NCBI GenBank assembly: GCA_964036315.1
Contig: OZ038507.1
Coordinates: 68,295,232-68,359,231, forward strand
Source: Acanthosepion esculentum
Lineage: Eukaryota > Mollusca > Cephalopoda > Sepiida > Sepiidae
Direction of reading: 5' to 3'
DNA length: 64,000 nucleotides
Part shown: piece by piece, positions 41,627 to 54,094 of the stretch
How positions within the stretch are numbered: position 1 is the stretch's first letter
How the letters are laid out: every line of letters starts with the position of its first letter
Notes under the pieces: generated by a model
What the model was told of the DNA's origin: nothing
Seen by the model: the letters and a program-made list of their open reading frames with translations, nothing else
Databases searched by the model: none
Position numbers and translations under genes: made by a program

Positions 41627-41649
41627 AATATAGAATATAGAATAAATGG

Positions 41650-42085
41650 TTTTAAAAGTTTCAAATTAATCAACGATCCTTAGCTAAGAGTAAACGCTGT
41701 TACATAAGCTAGAGTGGCCAATCAAAAAACAAGTATAGGATGATTCGAAAAATTTGACAACTAAGCAAGGTTATCATAGATATTAAAAGATTTTTAAAAT
41801 TTGAAATTAAAATTAAAAGTAAAAAATTAAAAAATTAAAATTACCTATTTAGAAATCTAAATCAGATCTCTATTAAGTTTTAAATTGTAGAATTACCAAG
41901 GAGAAAAAATATATAAAAATAAAAATAAAAATAAAAGATATATATGCTATTTAATTTATATTTTCATTGAAATTAAGTTGAAAGTTGTATTCGGAATCCC
42001 AGACAAAGATGTATACACTTTAGTTTCGTTTCAACATGTTAGTCGCCTCTCACGTGAAATCATTCGAACAACGGCATGTTAAGCG
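41650..42085. other. AT-rich intergenic sequence
   Basis: Includes a low-complexity AAATTAAAATTAAAA stretch at 41790-41850. No gene seen. Confidence 0.5.
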
Positions 42086-42319
42086 CTCAGACGTATTTAG
42101 ATATATACACACACATACAAAAAATCAAACCACACATAGGCAAATGCACTATACTTACACATACACATCGATACACACAGGCACATACATCTACATTCAA
42201 TATGATCTAGACGGTCAGATGTCGAAGCTATTCGTGGCTTAATATGTTATTAAACGAATTTAAACTTGAAAAATAGCTAAACCGGTCAAATATACATAGA
42301 TAAAATTTAAACAAATAAC

Positions 42320-42373
<54 letters not shown>

Positions 42374-42996
42374 AACATACATATATATATATATATATAT
42401 ACACATATATATATATATATATACATTTTTGAAAACATATAGTTTTCGACACATTTACAGACAAAAGTAAATAACCACCTCCACATATAATTGAACACTC
42501 GCACATCCGCATATAAATTAATACATGCACCCGCGTACACACATATAAGCATAATAGGTACGCATATACAGACCTACGTACATAAACATACACATAGATA
42601 AGCACATATAAATATATTGACCCATACGTCGACGCAGAAAAGTAAATAAGGCAAGTGAAGAAATACATATAAAGATGCAACTATATACAAGCACACACAT
42701 ACATACACATCTAGATGTACATACATAAGCACGTATGCATATATGCATATAAACTAAATATATACATAGACATTTACAAATACAAGTGTATACATGAAAA
42801 ATTAAACAAACGTAAATTAAAACGACATGAATATAAAAATGCATATACACATCCGCTAGTCCATATATATATACACACATACATACGCAACTACACATAG
42901 ATATATACACATATATATCTACATACATACATATACATACATACATACACACATACAAACATACATATTCACAAATATATATACGTATATATACAT

Positions 42997-43029
<33 letters not shown>

Positions 43030-43905
43030 CATACACATACACACATACATACACATACATACACATATACGCACACACACATACATATACAAACACATAT
43101 ACATATATACATAAACATATAGACACATGCATAAAAAAGGAAAAAGAAATAAGCATACATAGACCAACTTATATTCTAATAATATTCCAACAACATTATG
43201 ATAAAATATATTAAAAGTTTATCATAATTTAAGAAAAGAACAAGTCTGTAAGCAATTAAAGGTACTTTATCAACAAAAGTAGATTTTAGTTTGTATCTAT
43301 GATACACTCCAAGACACTAAAGCATATATACAAATACACATACAATGACACACAAACATATATATATAAATATCTAATCATATATAAATACCCATATCGA
43401 CACATCCAGATAAACAATACACAAACAGTCGAGCGCAACCATATAAACACCCACACATACATATAAATATACACCCATATACATACACATATACACAAAC
43501 ATATACATATTTAAACATACATATATATACATATATATGCATATATAAACCTACACATACACATAGAAACATACATACTACATATACATACATATATGCA
43601 CACTCACACATACATATACATACATATGCAATATGCATACACATATCTACACACACACAAGTACACATAAATATCTCTATATACCCATACATATACTCAT
43701 ACATTTAGTGGTAGACACTTACCAGAATTTACACCCTTACTCATACACATAAACAGGTTAACCTATGATAGATGCCAATATACACAACCATATACCTTCA
43801 TAAAAAAAAAACAAAAAAAAAACAAAAAAAAACACATATATATACCCCTATATACACATATACATATCCGACAGTAGAAATAACTCTACATAACATACAA
43901 ATATA
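42085..43905. repeat. 1.8-kb degenerate (ACAT)n / (TA)n tract
   Basis: ACATACACATATA units with a TA run at 42330-42427. Frames rich in Y, I, C and V on the minus strand are its translations. Confidence 0.93.
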
Positions 43906-43984
43906 TACATATAAATACAGACTCGTATGATACTTTGTAAGTACCCAGTACACATTCATATCGATAGGGCGACTATCATGCTAA

Positions 43985-44273
43985 AAAGGTAATGTTGACA
44001 TTAAATAACCCATTGAGGTGTTGATATGCCGTAAAACAAACCATACCAAACAGTATTTGTCTATAAACAAAACATAGATTCTGATTATAGTTAAATGTAA
44101 GGAAAACTGAAAAGTTATCATTTTATTTGTAACACTACAACACAATAATCTAGCTACGAGTATCCATGTTGCTTTCTGAAATTTTCAATCTGTCGCAAGT
44201 CATGTCAGCACGTGAAACACTTTCTAATTTTGAAGGTTTTCGGATTTGGGTATGTTGGATAAAGTATACTCAA

Positions 44274-44276
<3 letters not shown>
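43985..44276 (+). repeat. family A tail plus duplication of 32262-32550
   Basis: TGAGGTGTTGATATGCCGTA tail at 44010, then the same 250 bp as the partner copy, ending at a TA run. Confidence 0.85.

Positions 44277-44345
<69 letters not shown>
44277..44345. repeat. (TA)n microsatellite
   Basis: TA run ending the duplication. Confidence 0.97.
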
Positions 44346-44346
<1 letters not shown>

Positions 44347-44840
44347 AAATTACCCCAAGCAAGGCAATAAAGCCTCTAAGATAACAGGGGTTACAGAAGT
44401 ATTATTGAGGAGCGAGAAGAATAGAATATTAATCAGGAAAACAGTAGATAACGATTGACATTGCATTTGAATTTTTGAAGATCAAACTTGACTGTAAAGC
44501 AAGAGGTTTGGCGCGAAAAAGAAATTGTTAGCATAGAGCTAACGGTTACATCTAGGCAACTCAGTTCTAAATTGATGGGACCTTGTTGTCAATCTAGTAC
44601 TGCGCTTAAATTCATGAAGTCTTCGTACCACAGCGAAGAGCTTATCTGAGCAATTACCATGAATTATTTATAGAAAAAGAACAGTGTAACGTTTAGAAAG
44701 CTTGTCTTGCTAGATCATTTACGACTGAGTAGTGAGTTCGATCTTCACTGAGTGCTTCACACTTTCGGCCTTGTGCCACATCTAAGCTACGCCTCGAAAA
44801 ACACCATAGCGAACAGCTTCTCTGAACAATTACCATGAAA
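44346..44840. other. unassigned sequence 3' of the minus-strand LINE
   Basis: Starts with the block shared with 1145-1200. The rest may be LINE 3' sequence but no frame is readable. Confidence 0.35.
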
Positions 44841-44844
44841 GTAT

Positions 44845-45055
44845 CTGTCTATATTTCTGAGATGAGGTATTATGTACACTATTTACATTATTCGGACTCA
44901 TCTTTGTCGCCATATTTATTACAACGTTTCGGCCGTTGTACGCTCCGGCCTTCTTCAGGTGGTTGGAATGTCGATCTGAACCCTTTATTTCGCTCACTGG
45001 GGTAGACTGTTCTAGTTCCACTTCCCATGTCTAATGGATGTCAGTTATCAGTTAT
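44845..45055 (-). repeat. dispersed repeat shared with 8275-8490
   Basis: Includes the hammerhead-core-like fold at 44920-44958 (minus): CTGAAGA, GGCC/GGCC stem II, GAAAC. Confidence 0.8.
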
Positions 45056-45061
45056 TTCCTG

Positions 45062-45700
45062 TTATTTCCCTTCTTCAAGTTCTCCACCAGGTATTGAACT
45101 CACACTCTTTGGGTTCTGTCTCTGTTGTAATAAATATGGCGACAAAGATGTGGACAATTGTCCGAATAATGTAAATAGTGTACCATGAAAGTATTTATAG
45201 AAAAACCACAGAGAAGCAACTTTATGGAGGAGAGAAAGTGAATGGGACTGAGATGCCAGGATTGGACTAATAATATTGCTGATTCTTCTTTGGATATATA
45301 TATAACAGGAACAGCAGAACATATGTGACAGTAATATTCTAAGCATGGATGAATGGTAGACTTATAGATATGTAAGCTAGATTCCGGAGAGAAAAATTGT
45401 CTAGCACGACACAGTGAGCCAACGTCAACCATGATGATGGAACGCAGAACAGTGTCCATCATATGATTAATTAGGAAGTGTTAAAATTTACAAGCCATCC
45501 TTTGTCCCGGTTAACAACAGACTGTAGGTTATTTTTTTTAGATCCAATGCACATTTGACCATATCAATCTGATGAGACTTGCTATCGAGACGGGAGTACA
45601 TGGTTCTGCCATCAGTATATATACGAAGTGGGGAGCTGATGCCATTATGAAGGTCATTGATAAAAATTAAGAACAAAGTAAGTCAAAGGATAGAGCCCTG
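45062..45700 (-). mobile_element. Jockey/CR1-like LINE relic, RT end and C-terminus
   Basis: Minus strand. At 45676-45540 the frame reads FLIFINDLHNGISSPLRIY, then TDGRTMYSRLD, the catalytic box with ADD changed to TDG. Later (45400-45150) come SLCRARQFFSPESSLHIYKS and HPCLEYYCHI, the post-RT region. Inactive. Same family as 8693-9872. Confidence 0.8.
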
Positions 45701-45729
45701 CATTAATACAGAAAATTGGCCTTTATTTT

Positions 45730-45748
45730 CTATCTATCTATCTATCTA

Positions 45749-45815
<67 letters not shown>
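45730..45815. repeat. (TATC)n-(TA)n microsatellite
   Basis: Five to six TATC units then a TA run. Confidence 0.96.
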
Positions 45816-45817
<2 letters not shown>

Positions 45818-46069
45818 TCTGTAGATAAAAATTAATTCTTAGCGCTTTGACCACCTAACCAAAATGGCCGACACTAGCCGTTTCCATAGCAACTAATGTT
45901 CCAAGAGACCGCACTTAAAAACACGCGCTAACCAAAAGATAGCTTATTCCCAAATTCTCGCTTGACGAGGAAGCGTGACCAGACACCTTAACTCAACATA
46001 ATTTCAAAAATTATATTAGGGGTCTCGACTCTCACTTTTGAAATATGAGAACTCTTATGTAGCGAAGGA

Positions 46070-46073
<4 letters not shown>
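45816..46073. repeat. repeat sharing one arm with the 57383-57611 palindrome
   Basis: 46000-46071 carries GGGTCTCGACTCTCACTTTT and GAACTCTTATGTAGCGAAGG as in the palindrome arm. The upstream half is unassigned. Confidence 0.7.
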
Positions 46074-46114
<41 letters not shown>

Positions 46115-46216
46115 CAGTCTGTTTATATGTGTCTATCAATCTGTATCTGTCTTTTGTATCTCTATTCATATCAGTCTCTTTCTGTTTCTCTCTCTCTCTC
46201 GATCTCTCTCCTTCCC

Positions 46217-46251
<35 letters not shown>

Positions 46252-46265
46252 GTGTCAGTCTATTT
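46074..46265. repeat. (TA)n-(TC)n-(TATC)n block, duplicated
   Basis: TTTCAGTCTGTTTATATGTG onward is repeated at 46799-46940 and, more diverged, at 39730-39900. Confidence 0.93.
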
Positions 46266-46269
46266 ATAA

Positions 46270-46500
46270 ATGCTTATATATAATTTGACCAAATCAATCT
46301 GATGAGACTTGCTATCGAGACAGGAGTAAATGGTTCTGCCATCAGTATATATACCAAGTGTTGCCATTAGGAAGGTTATTGATAAAATTTAAGAACAAAG
46401 TAGGTCAAAGGATAGAGACCTGCATTAATACAGAAAATTGGCCTTTATTTTCTATCTATCTATCTATCTATCTATCTATCCATATATATATATGTATATA

Positions 46501-46582
<82 letters not shown>

Positions 46583-46584
46583 TA
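46270..46584. repeat. duplicate of 45545-45815
   Basis: 170 bp of LINE-derived sequence (AATCTGATGAGACTTGCTAT, CTGCCATCAGTATATATAC, GGCCTTTATTTTCTATC) copied about 720 bp away together with its TATC/TA run (46450-46584). Confidence 0.88.
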
Positions 46585-46763
46585 GTGTAACTCGGATATA
46601 AGAGAGTTTTCGGGACCGGAGAAGTATCTTATATCCGGGTTTCTCTTATATCCGGGTTTGGTCTATTATATATACATTAACACAAACTCTAATTTTGGAC
46701 CAGATAAAATATCTCTTATATCCGGGTTTCTCTTATATCCGGGTATCTTATATCTGGGTTACA

Positions 46764-46766
<3 letters not shown>
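46584..46766. mobile_element. Tigger/pogo-like MITE, copy 5
   Basis: AGTGTAACTCGGATATAAGA to TATATCTGGGTTACACTG, embedded in TA repeats. Confidence 0.85.
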
Positions 46767-46767
<1 letters not shown>

Positions 46768-46801
<34 letters not shown>

Positions 46802-47066
46802 CAGTCTGTTTATATGTGTCTATCAATCTGTATCTGTCTTTTGTATCTCTATTTATATCAGTCTCTTTCTGTTTATCTCGATCTCTCTCTCCTTCACTAC
46901 ATCTATCTATCTATCTATCTCAGTCTATTTATAAATGCCTATATATAAGTCACTCACTGTCTTTATCTATCCGTATCCGTCTGTTTATATCTGTGTATAT
47001 ATCAGTCTGTTTCTCTCTCTCTCTCTCCCTCTCTGCCTGTCTCTCTATTTATGTATGTCTATATAT

Positions 47067-47102
<36 letters not shown>

Positions 47103-47170
47103 GTATCAGCCTCTTTGTATCTATCTATATATAGGTCTTTCTTTCTTTCTTTCTATGTATGTATCAAAAT
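46768..47170. repeat. TA/TC/TATC block duplicated from 39.7-40.4 kb
   Basis: AAGTCACTCACTGTCTTTAT, CCGTATCCGTCTGTTTATAT and CAAGTATCAG blocks occur in the same order as at 40135-40400. Confidence 0.88.
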
Positions 47171-47171
47171 A

Positions 47172-47251
47172 TTAGGTTGGTGCAAAAATATTGTCGTTTT
47201 TTGACGTTCAAGATCATGTCAAAAAACGCCATTATTTTTGCACCAACCTAA
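47172..47251. mobile_element. MADE1-like mariner MITE, 80 bp
   Basis: TTAGGTTGGTGCAAAAATA to TATTTTTGCACCAACCTAA: terminal repeats, 80-bp length and TA target of the mariner (MADE1-type) MITEs known from many animals. The whole element is a hairpin (ATTGTCGTTTTTTGACGTTC; ATGTCAAAAAACGCCATTAT). The paralogous site at 40415-40435 lacks it. Confidence 0.95.
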
Positions 47252-47254
47252 TAT

Positions 47255-47560
47255 CTATCTGTTGATGTTTTGGGCCAAAAGAAATTAACAAAAATCGGTG
47301 AGAGCTTTTAAAACCGGACATAATGTCAAATGTCGTCAACAGAGTGTAACAGCAAAATTGTTCAAATCGTCTAACAGCATGGCATAATTGTCTTTTACAC
47401 AGAATATATAATATCTAGAAAAAAAAAACCCACTAAACAGAGTTCCTTTTTACCAGATTTTCAGATAAAAAGTTAGCCATCTTGACACTATTGTCGAAAG
47501 AATCACTGAAAAGCCATCTGAGTTATTCAACTAGAAATAGATTTAATAAGAAAGACTGAA
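47255..47560 (+). repeat. duplicate of 40432-40690
   Basis: GTTGATGTTTTGGGCC to CAACTAGAAATAGATTTAAT matches the transposase-relic leader at 40432. The coding part is missing. Confidence 0.85.
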
Positions 47561-47574
47561 GCAGTTCAAAATTC

Positions 47575-47800
47575 GTTCGCAGCCATCAAGGAAAAGAAAA
47601 GGAAAAGAACGGAAAGAAAGAAAGAAAGAAAAAAGAAAGAAAAGAAAGTGAGAACAGTAGATGCAAAGAAAGAAAGAAAGAAAGAAAGAAAAGAAAAGAA
47701 AAGAAAGAAAGAAAGAAAGAAAGAAAAAAGAAAGAAAGAAAAAGAAAGAAAGAAAGAAAGAAAGAAAGAAAAGAAATAAAGAAAGAAAGAAGGGGAAAAC
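47575..47800. repeat. (GAAA)n microsatellite
   Basis: GAAA units with a few AAAG slips. Confidence 0.96.
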
Positions 47801-48180
47801 GAATATATAGATAAAAGAAGAATATGAGAAAGAAATAGAGAGAACAAGGATCTATATCAAAATGTCTTTTACGATGTGTATATCGCTTGAAATGCATGCA
47901 AAAGCGAAAAAGAATCATCTGGGAATTCTTCAATGATTCTCCCAATTGAATAAGCGAAACAGAAAAAAATCTCCTACAAATGCTATTGTTCAGATAGACT
48001 CGACCTTAACAATACCAGAGCAGTAGGTTCCTGATTAGCGGTACGTTTGGAAAAACAAACAAAAGGAGAAATCGAAGAGGATTTTCTCCAAGAATTAGAA
48101 AACAAAGCAGACGGCCTTACATTGCATTGGTTAACCAAAATCGCAAAACAGCAATATAGGTAAAAACCCAAATGACATGA
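47800..48180. other. unassigned sequence between GAAA run and minisatellite
   Basis: No gene recognised. Contains mixed sequence at 47860-48130. Confidence 0.4.
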
Positions 48181-48339
48181 AAGAAAGTAAGTAAGAGAGA
48201 GAAACACAGAGAAAGAGAAAGACAGATACATAAAGAGAGACAGTGGCAGAGAGAGCGTACGTTCCTGGGTAAATGAAGGGAGAAAAAAGAAGGGAGAAAA
48301 AAGAAGGGAGAAAGAGAGAGATAGACATAGATAGAAATA

Positions 48340-48409
48340 GAGAGAGTTAGGATCAAGTTAAATGAACGGAGAGAAATAGGAGGACAGAAACAGAAAGAGA
48401 AAGACAGAG

Positions 48410-48441
<32 letters not shown>

Positions 48442-49048
48442 TAAGGGTAAGCGTGAAGGAAGGGAGAGAAACAAGACAAAAAGAGAGACACACGGAGATA
48501 GAGAGAGTTAGGATCAAGGTAAATGAAGGGAGAGAAATAGAAGGACAGAAAGAGAAAGAGAAAGAGAAATACATGGACATAGAGAGGAGAGAGAGAGAGA
48601 GAGTAAGGGTAAGCGTGAAGGAAGGGAGAGAAACAAGACAAAAAGAGAGACACACGGAGATAGAGAGAGTTAGGATCAAGGTAAATGAACGGAGAGAAAT
48701 AGGAGGACAGAAACAGAAAGAGAAAGACAGAGACACACAGAGAGAGAGAGAGAGAGAGAGAGTAAGGGTAAGCGTGAAGGAAGGGAGAGAAACAAGACAA
48801 AAAGAGAGACACACGGAGATAGAGAGAGTTAGGATCAAGGTAAATGAACGGAGAGAAATAGGAGGACAGAAACAGAAAGAGAAAGACAGAGACACACAGA
48901 GAGAGAGAGAGAGAGAGAGTAAGGGTAAACGTGAAGGAAGGGAGAGAAACAAGACAAAAAGAGAGACACACGGAGATAGAGAGAGTTAGGATCAAGGTAA
49001 ATGAACGGAGAGAAATAGGAGGACAGAAACAGAAAGAGAAAGACAGAG

Positions 49049-49080
<32 letters not shown>

Positions 49081-50330
49081 TAAGGGTAAGCGTGAAGGAA
49101 GGGAGAGAAACAAGACAAAAAGAGAGACACACGGAGATAGAGAGAGTTAGGATCAAGGTAAATGAAGGGAGAGAAATAGAAGGACAGAAAGAGAAAGAGA
49201 AAGAGAAATACATGGACATAGAGAGGAGAGAGAGAGAGAGTAAGGGTAAGCGTGAAGGAAGGGAGAGAAACAAGACAAAAAGAGAGACACACGGAGATAG
49301 AGAGAGTTAGGATCAAGGTAAATGAAGGGAGAGAAATAGAAGGACAGAAAGAGAAAGAGAAAGAGAAATACATGGACATAGAGAGGAGAGAGAGAGAGAG
49401 TAAGGGTAAGCGTGAAGGAAGGGAGAGAAACAAGACAAAAAGAGAGACACACGGAGATAGAGAGAGTTAGGATCAAGGTAAATGAAGGGAGAGAAATAGA
49501 AGGACAGAAAGAGAAAGAGAAAGAGAAATACATGGACATAGAGAGGAGAGAGAGAGAGAGTAAGGGTAAGCGTGAAGGAAGGGAGAGAAACAAGACAAAA
49601 AGAGAGACACACGGAGATAGAGAGAGTTAGGATCAAGGTAAATGAAGGGAGAGAAATAGAAGGACAGAAAGAGAAAGAGAAAGAGAAATACATGGACATA
49701 GAGAGGAGAGAGAGAGAGAGTAAGGGTAAGCGTGAAGGAAGGGAGAGAAACAAGACAAAAAGAGAGACACACGGAGATAGAGAGAGTTAGGATCAAGGTA
49801 AATGAAGGGAGAGAAATAGAAGGACAGAAAGAGAAAGAGAAAGAGAAATACATGGACATAGAGAGGAGAGAGAGAGAGTAAGGGTAAGCGTGAAGGAGAG
49901 AAGGGAGAGAAACAAGACAAAAAGAGAGACACACGGAGATAGAGAGAGTTAGGATCAAGGTAAATGAAGGGAGAGAAATAGAAGGACAGAAAGAGAAAGA
50001 GAAAGAGAAATACATGGACATAGAGAGGAGAGAGAGTAAGGGTAAGCGTGAAGGAAGGGAGAGAAACAAGACAAAAAGAGAGACATACGGAGATAGAGTT
50101 AGGACCAAGGTAAATGAAGCGAGAGAAACAGATAGACAGAAAGAGAGACAGACAGAGAAAGACAGCGACACAGTGAGAGAGAGAGAGAGAGAGTAAGGGT
50201 AATCGTGAAGGAGAGAAGGGAGAGAAACAAGACAAAAAGAGAGAGAGACAGACCGAGATAGAGAGAGTATGGATCAGCGTACATAAAGCGAGAGAAACAG
50301 ATAGAAAGAAAGACACACAAGTAGAATAGG
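48340..50330. repeat. 160-bp minisatellite, about 12 units
   Basis: GTAAGGGTAAGCGTGAAGGA recurs at 48441, 48603, 48762, 48919 (AAACG variant), 49080, 49240, 49400, 49560, 49720, 49878, 50036 and 50193. Two unit types alternate: one with AGGAGGACAGAAACAGAAAG, one with ACATGGACATAGAGAGGAG. Units from 49080 to 49878 are almost identical and exactly 160 bp apart, implying recent homogenisation. Confidence 0.95.
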
Positions 50331-51252
50331 GTCAGGATGAATGGAAGGAGAGAAACAGAGAGACAGAGAGAGAGACACATAGAGAAAGACAGAGAGAGAC
50401 ACACGGTAGGGTCAGTGTAAATGGAGGGAGAGAAATTTATAAAATAGACAGAGAGAGAGAGAGAAAGAGAGAGAGAGAGTTGGTACCGGATAAATGAAGG
50501 TAAGGAAAAACACAGAAAGATTTAGAGAGACAGAAAGCGAGAAACAGAGAGAGCAGGGTCAGCGCAAATGAAGCGAGAGAAACAGGTATAAAGAGAGAGA
50601 GACTGAGAGAGAGAGAGAGAGTAGGGTCTGGATAAAAGGAGAGCGATAAACATATAGAAAGAAAGAGAGACAAACAGAGAAAGAGAGATATATAGAAGGA
50701 GCAGAATAATTGAGTGAGAGAAAAAGAGAGAAAGCGTGAGACAGACAGACAGACAGACAGACAGGGAGAATCTAGGGCCAGAGTAAATGAAGAGAGAGAT
50801 TAGAGAGAAAAAGTGACAGACAGACAGACGGATATAGAGAGAGGGAGAGTTTGAAGATGAAGATAGACAAACAGAGAGACAAGCAGAGACAGGCAGAGAC
50901 AGACAAAGGGAGAGACAGACAGATTAGGGCCAACGCAAATGAAGCTAGAGAAACAGATAGAGAGAGAGAGAGAGAGAAACAAGGAGAGTCGGGTCAGGAT
51001 AAACGGAGGGAGATAAAGTGTGACACAGAAAGAGAGAAAGAGACACAAGGAGACAGAAAGAGGGTCGGGTAAATAGAGGGAGAGAAACAGAGAGAAAGTG
51101 CAACACAGAAAGATAGAAAGAGAGACAGAGAGAGAAAGAGAGACAGTAGTGTCAGGGGTAAATGGAGGGAGAGAAACAGATAGAGAGAAGGGAGACACAG
51201 AAATAGAGAGAGGGAGATACACACAGTATGGCCAGGATAAATTGAGGGAGAG

Positions 51253-51294
<42 letters not shown>

Positions 51295-52161
51295 CAAAAT
51301 ACACACACAAGGGTCAGGATAAATGGAGAGAGAGAGAGAAATAGATAGAGAGAAAGTGAGACAGAAAGACAGAGAGAGACACACACACTAGGGTCAAGGC
51401 AAATGGAGGGAGAGAAACAGATAGAGAGAAACGGAGACACAGAAAGACAGAGAGAGAGAGAGAGTGAGACACACACACACACACACAGTAGGTTCAGGGT
51501 AGATAAACGGACAGAAACAGATAAAAAGTGACAGACAGAGAAAGACAGACAGACAGACAGGGAGAGAGAGAGAGAGAGAGAGAGAGTAGGGTCCAGATAA
51601 ATGAAGGGAGAGAAACAGACAGAAAGACAGACAGCGTAGGATCAGCGTAAATGAAGCGAGAGAAACAGGTAGAAAGAGAGAGGGAGAGAGTAAGGTTAGT
51701 ATAAAAGGAATGAGATAAACATATAGAGAGAAAGAGAGATAGTGACAGACGGAGAGGGACAGATAGAGATACGGAGTAGGGTCAGCGTAACTAAAGCGAG
51801 AGAAACAGAGAAACACAGAAAGACTAGGGTAAGGATAAATGGAGGGAGAGAAAAAGATAGACTGAAATAGAGACAGACAGAGAGAGACACACATTAGGGT
51901 CAGAGTAAATGAAGGGAAAGAAACAGATAAAAAGAGATAGACAGACAGACAGAAGGAGAGAGAGAGAGAGAGAAAGAGAGATGGTCAAGATAAATGAAGT
52001 TAGAGAAACACACAGAAAGAGGGAGACAGAGAGAGTGGGGTCAGTGTAAATGAAGTGAGAGAAACAGGTAGAAAGAAAGAGACAGAGTGAGGTTAGGGTC
52101 AGGATAAAAAGTGAGAGCGATGAATATATAGAAAGAGAGAGAGAGACAGACAAAGAAAGAC

Positions 52162-52163
<2 letters not shown>

Positions 52164-52221
<58 letters not shown>
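52164..52221. repeat. (TA)n microsatellite
   Basis: TA run inside the purine block. Confidence 0.97.
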
Positions 52222-52223
<2 letters not shown>

Positions 52224-52595
52224 GGGTGAGAATAAGAGAGAAAAAGAGAAAAAGGGAGAGACAGAAAGACGGACAGGGAGAATCTAGGGCCAGAGTAAAT
52301 GAAGAGAGAGATTAGAGATAAAAAGTGACAGACAGACAGACGGATATAGAGAGAGGGAGAGTTCGGATCACGGTAAATGAAGGTAGATAAACAGAGACAA
52401 GCAGAGACACAGAAAGAGAGAGAGAGATAGAGAGAGAGACAAACAGACAGACAGATAGAGTAGGATCAGCGCAAATGAAGCGAGAGAAACAGGAAGAAAG
52501 TGAGAGCCACAAGGAGAGTAGGGTCAGAATAAAAGGAGGGAGAGAAAGTGAGACGAAGAAAGACAGAAAGAGATACATTGTAGGGTCGGGTTAAA

Positions 52596-52631
<36 letters not shown>

Positions 52632-52794
52632 GATAGAGACAAAGTGAGACACAGAGAGACATAAAGAGACATCCAGTGGGGGGTCAGAATAAATGGAGGG
52701 TGGAGGGAGAGAGACAGAAAGCGGGAACCAGACAGAGAGAAACTAGGGTCAGTTTAAATGAAGGGATAGAAACGAAATATATATTATACGTTCT

Positions 52795-53300
52795 TATGGA
52801 AGCAGGTGTTTCTTCCGTATTTTAAGAGACGCTTTTCAGCGAAACGCATTTTCTACGAAGTAATAAAGTAAGCCGCTTCTTAACGAATGTTGATAAAAAA
52901 AATACACCTTTTGCATTGTAGATCACCAGATCGTAACTGGAACCGCTTCTGAAGATGTTATTCTGCCCAATCGATATCTAATCCTCTTATCCGGATAATC
53001 ATCACTTTCTACGACCTCCTCTATCATTCTTATCACATATTCATCATTATAATGTTAACAGCAAAACTTTAGATTGTGTGGCTCTCGAGACTTATACTAA
53101 GTAGATTTTTCTATATATATAAAAAAAGAAATAGCCCATTTTAACGGTCCCGGTAAAATAGGCAAACATGCGTTTAAGCTTATTTTACCACTTCCAGTAT
53201 AATAGACATTTACGCTATTTTACCGGTAAATGATTTTATTATTACAAAGTCAGGTAATGATAAAAATAAGAACAAACAGACTTAACAAAAATTTCATCTA
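52795..53300. other. intergenic sequence, nothing recognised
   Basis: No shared repeat. Slight internal symmetry of TTTTACCG/CGGTAAA at 53140-53235. Confidence 0.45.
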
Positions 53301-53304
53301 CTTT

Positions 53305-54090
53305 TACCATCGTCCTGGGTAAGACGTTAAACTAAATCCGCGTCCTGGGTAAGACGATAAACATCATCCAGCAGCAAGGTCTCTGATCAGGATCTTTTGA
53401 GGAGCGTGGAAACCACCTCCTAATTGCTGCTGTACCCAGGTCCACCCTGAACGAGTTAGGGTCCCAGCTAGGGGCAAATAGTGAACTAATACCGGTAATA
53501 CGTTTTTGAAAAAAATATTACCAGCAATACAATTTTGAACGAAAAATATTACCAGAAACAGATTTTTGAAAAACAAGATATTACCAGCAATAAAAAATGT
53601 TGTGGGCATTGAGGTTGATATGCCGTAAAACAAAATAAACCAAACCAATCTAAACCAAAGAATACATATTCTATTCATACGAATCTATCCTAAAAATGTT
53701 GTCGTTATTAAATAACCCATTGAAGTTGATATGCCTTAAAACAAAATAAACCAAACCAATCTAAACCAAAGAATACATATTCTATTCATACGTATCTATC
53801 CTAAAAATGTTGTCGGTATTAAATAACCCATTGAGGTTGATATGCCGTAAAACAAAATAAACCAAACCAATCTAAACCAAAGAATACATATTCTATTCAT
53901 ACGAATCTATCCTAAAAACGTTGTTGGCAGTAAATAACCCATTGAGGTTGATATGCCGAAAAACAAAATAAATCAAACCAATCTAAAGCAAAGCATACAT
54001 ATTCTATTCATACGAATCTATCCTAAAATGTTGTCGGTATTAAATAACCCATTGAGGTTGATATGCCGTAAAACAAAATAAACCAAACCA
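53305..54090 (+). repeat. family A with 111-bp tail array
   Basis: Head with two 30-mers (53305-53375), short body, then the tail unit repeated five times at about 111-bp spacing. Each unit has CATTGAGGTTGATATGCCGT and ATACATATTCTATTCATACG. Confidence 0.9.
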
Positions 54091-54094
54091 TTTT

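Larger units (their letters stand above)
48180..52790. repeat. 4.6-kb polypurine block
   Basis: A/G-rich on plus throughout. The ordered minisatellite (48340-50330) is followed by decayed units recognisable by AGGGTCAG...TAAATGAAG...GAGAGAAACAG. A TA run (52164-52221) interrupts. Minus frames up to 438 codons are repeat translations. Confidence 0.95.

Noticed and set aside
42228..43704. Y/I/C/V-rich frames resembling membrane proteins
   Set aside because: Translations of degenerate ACAT/TA repeats.
46280..46330. CTGATGAGACTTGC as a hammerhead core
   Set aside because: The sequence is LINE-derived (antisense of a coding phrase, also at 45570) and has no stem II or GAAA.
48117..49433. 438-codon minus-strand open frame
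   Set aside because: It is the translation of the 160-bp purine minisatellite (S, L, F repeats). The same happens in all reading frames of the tract.
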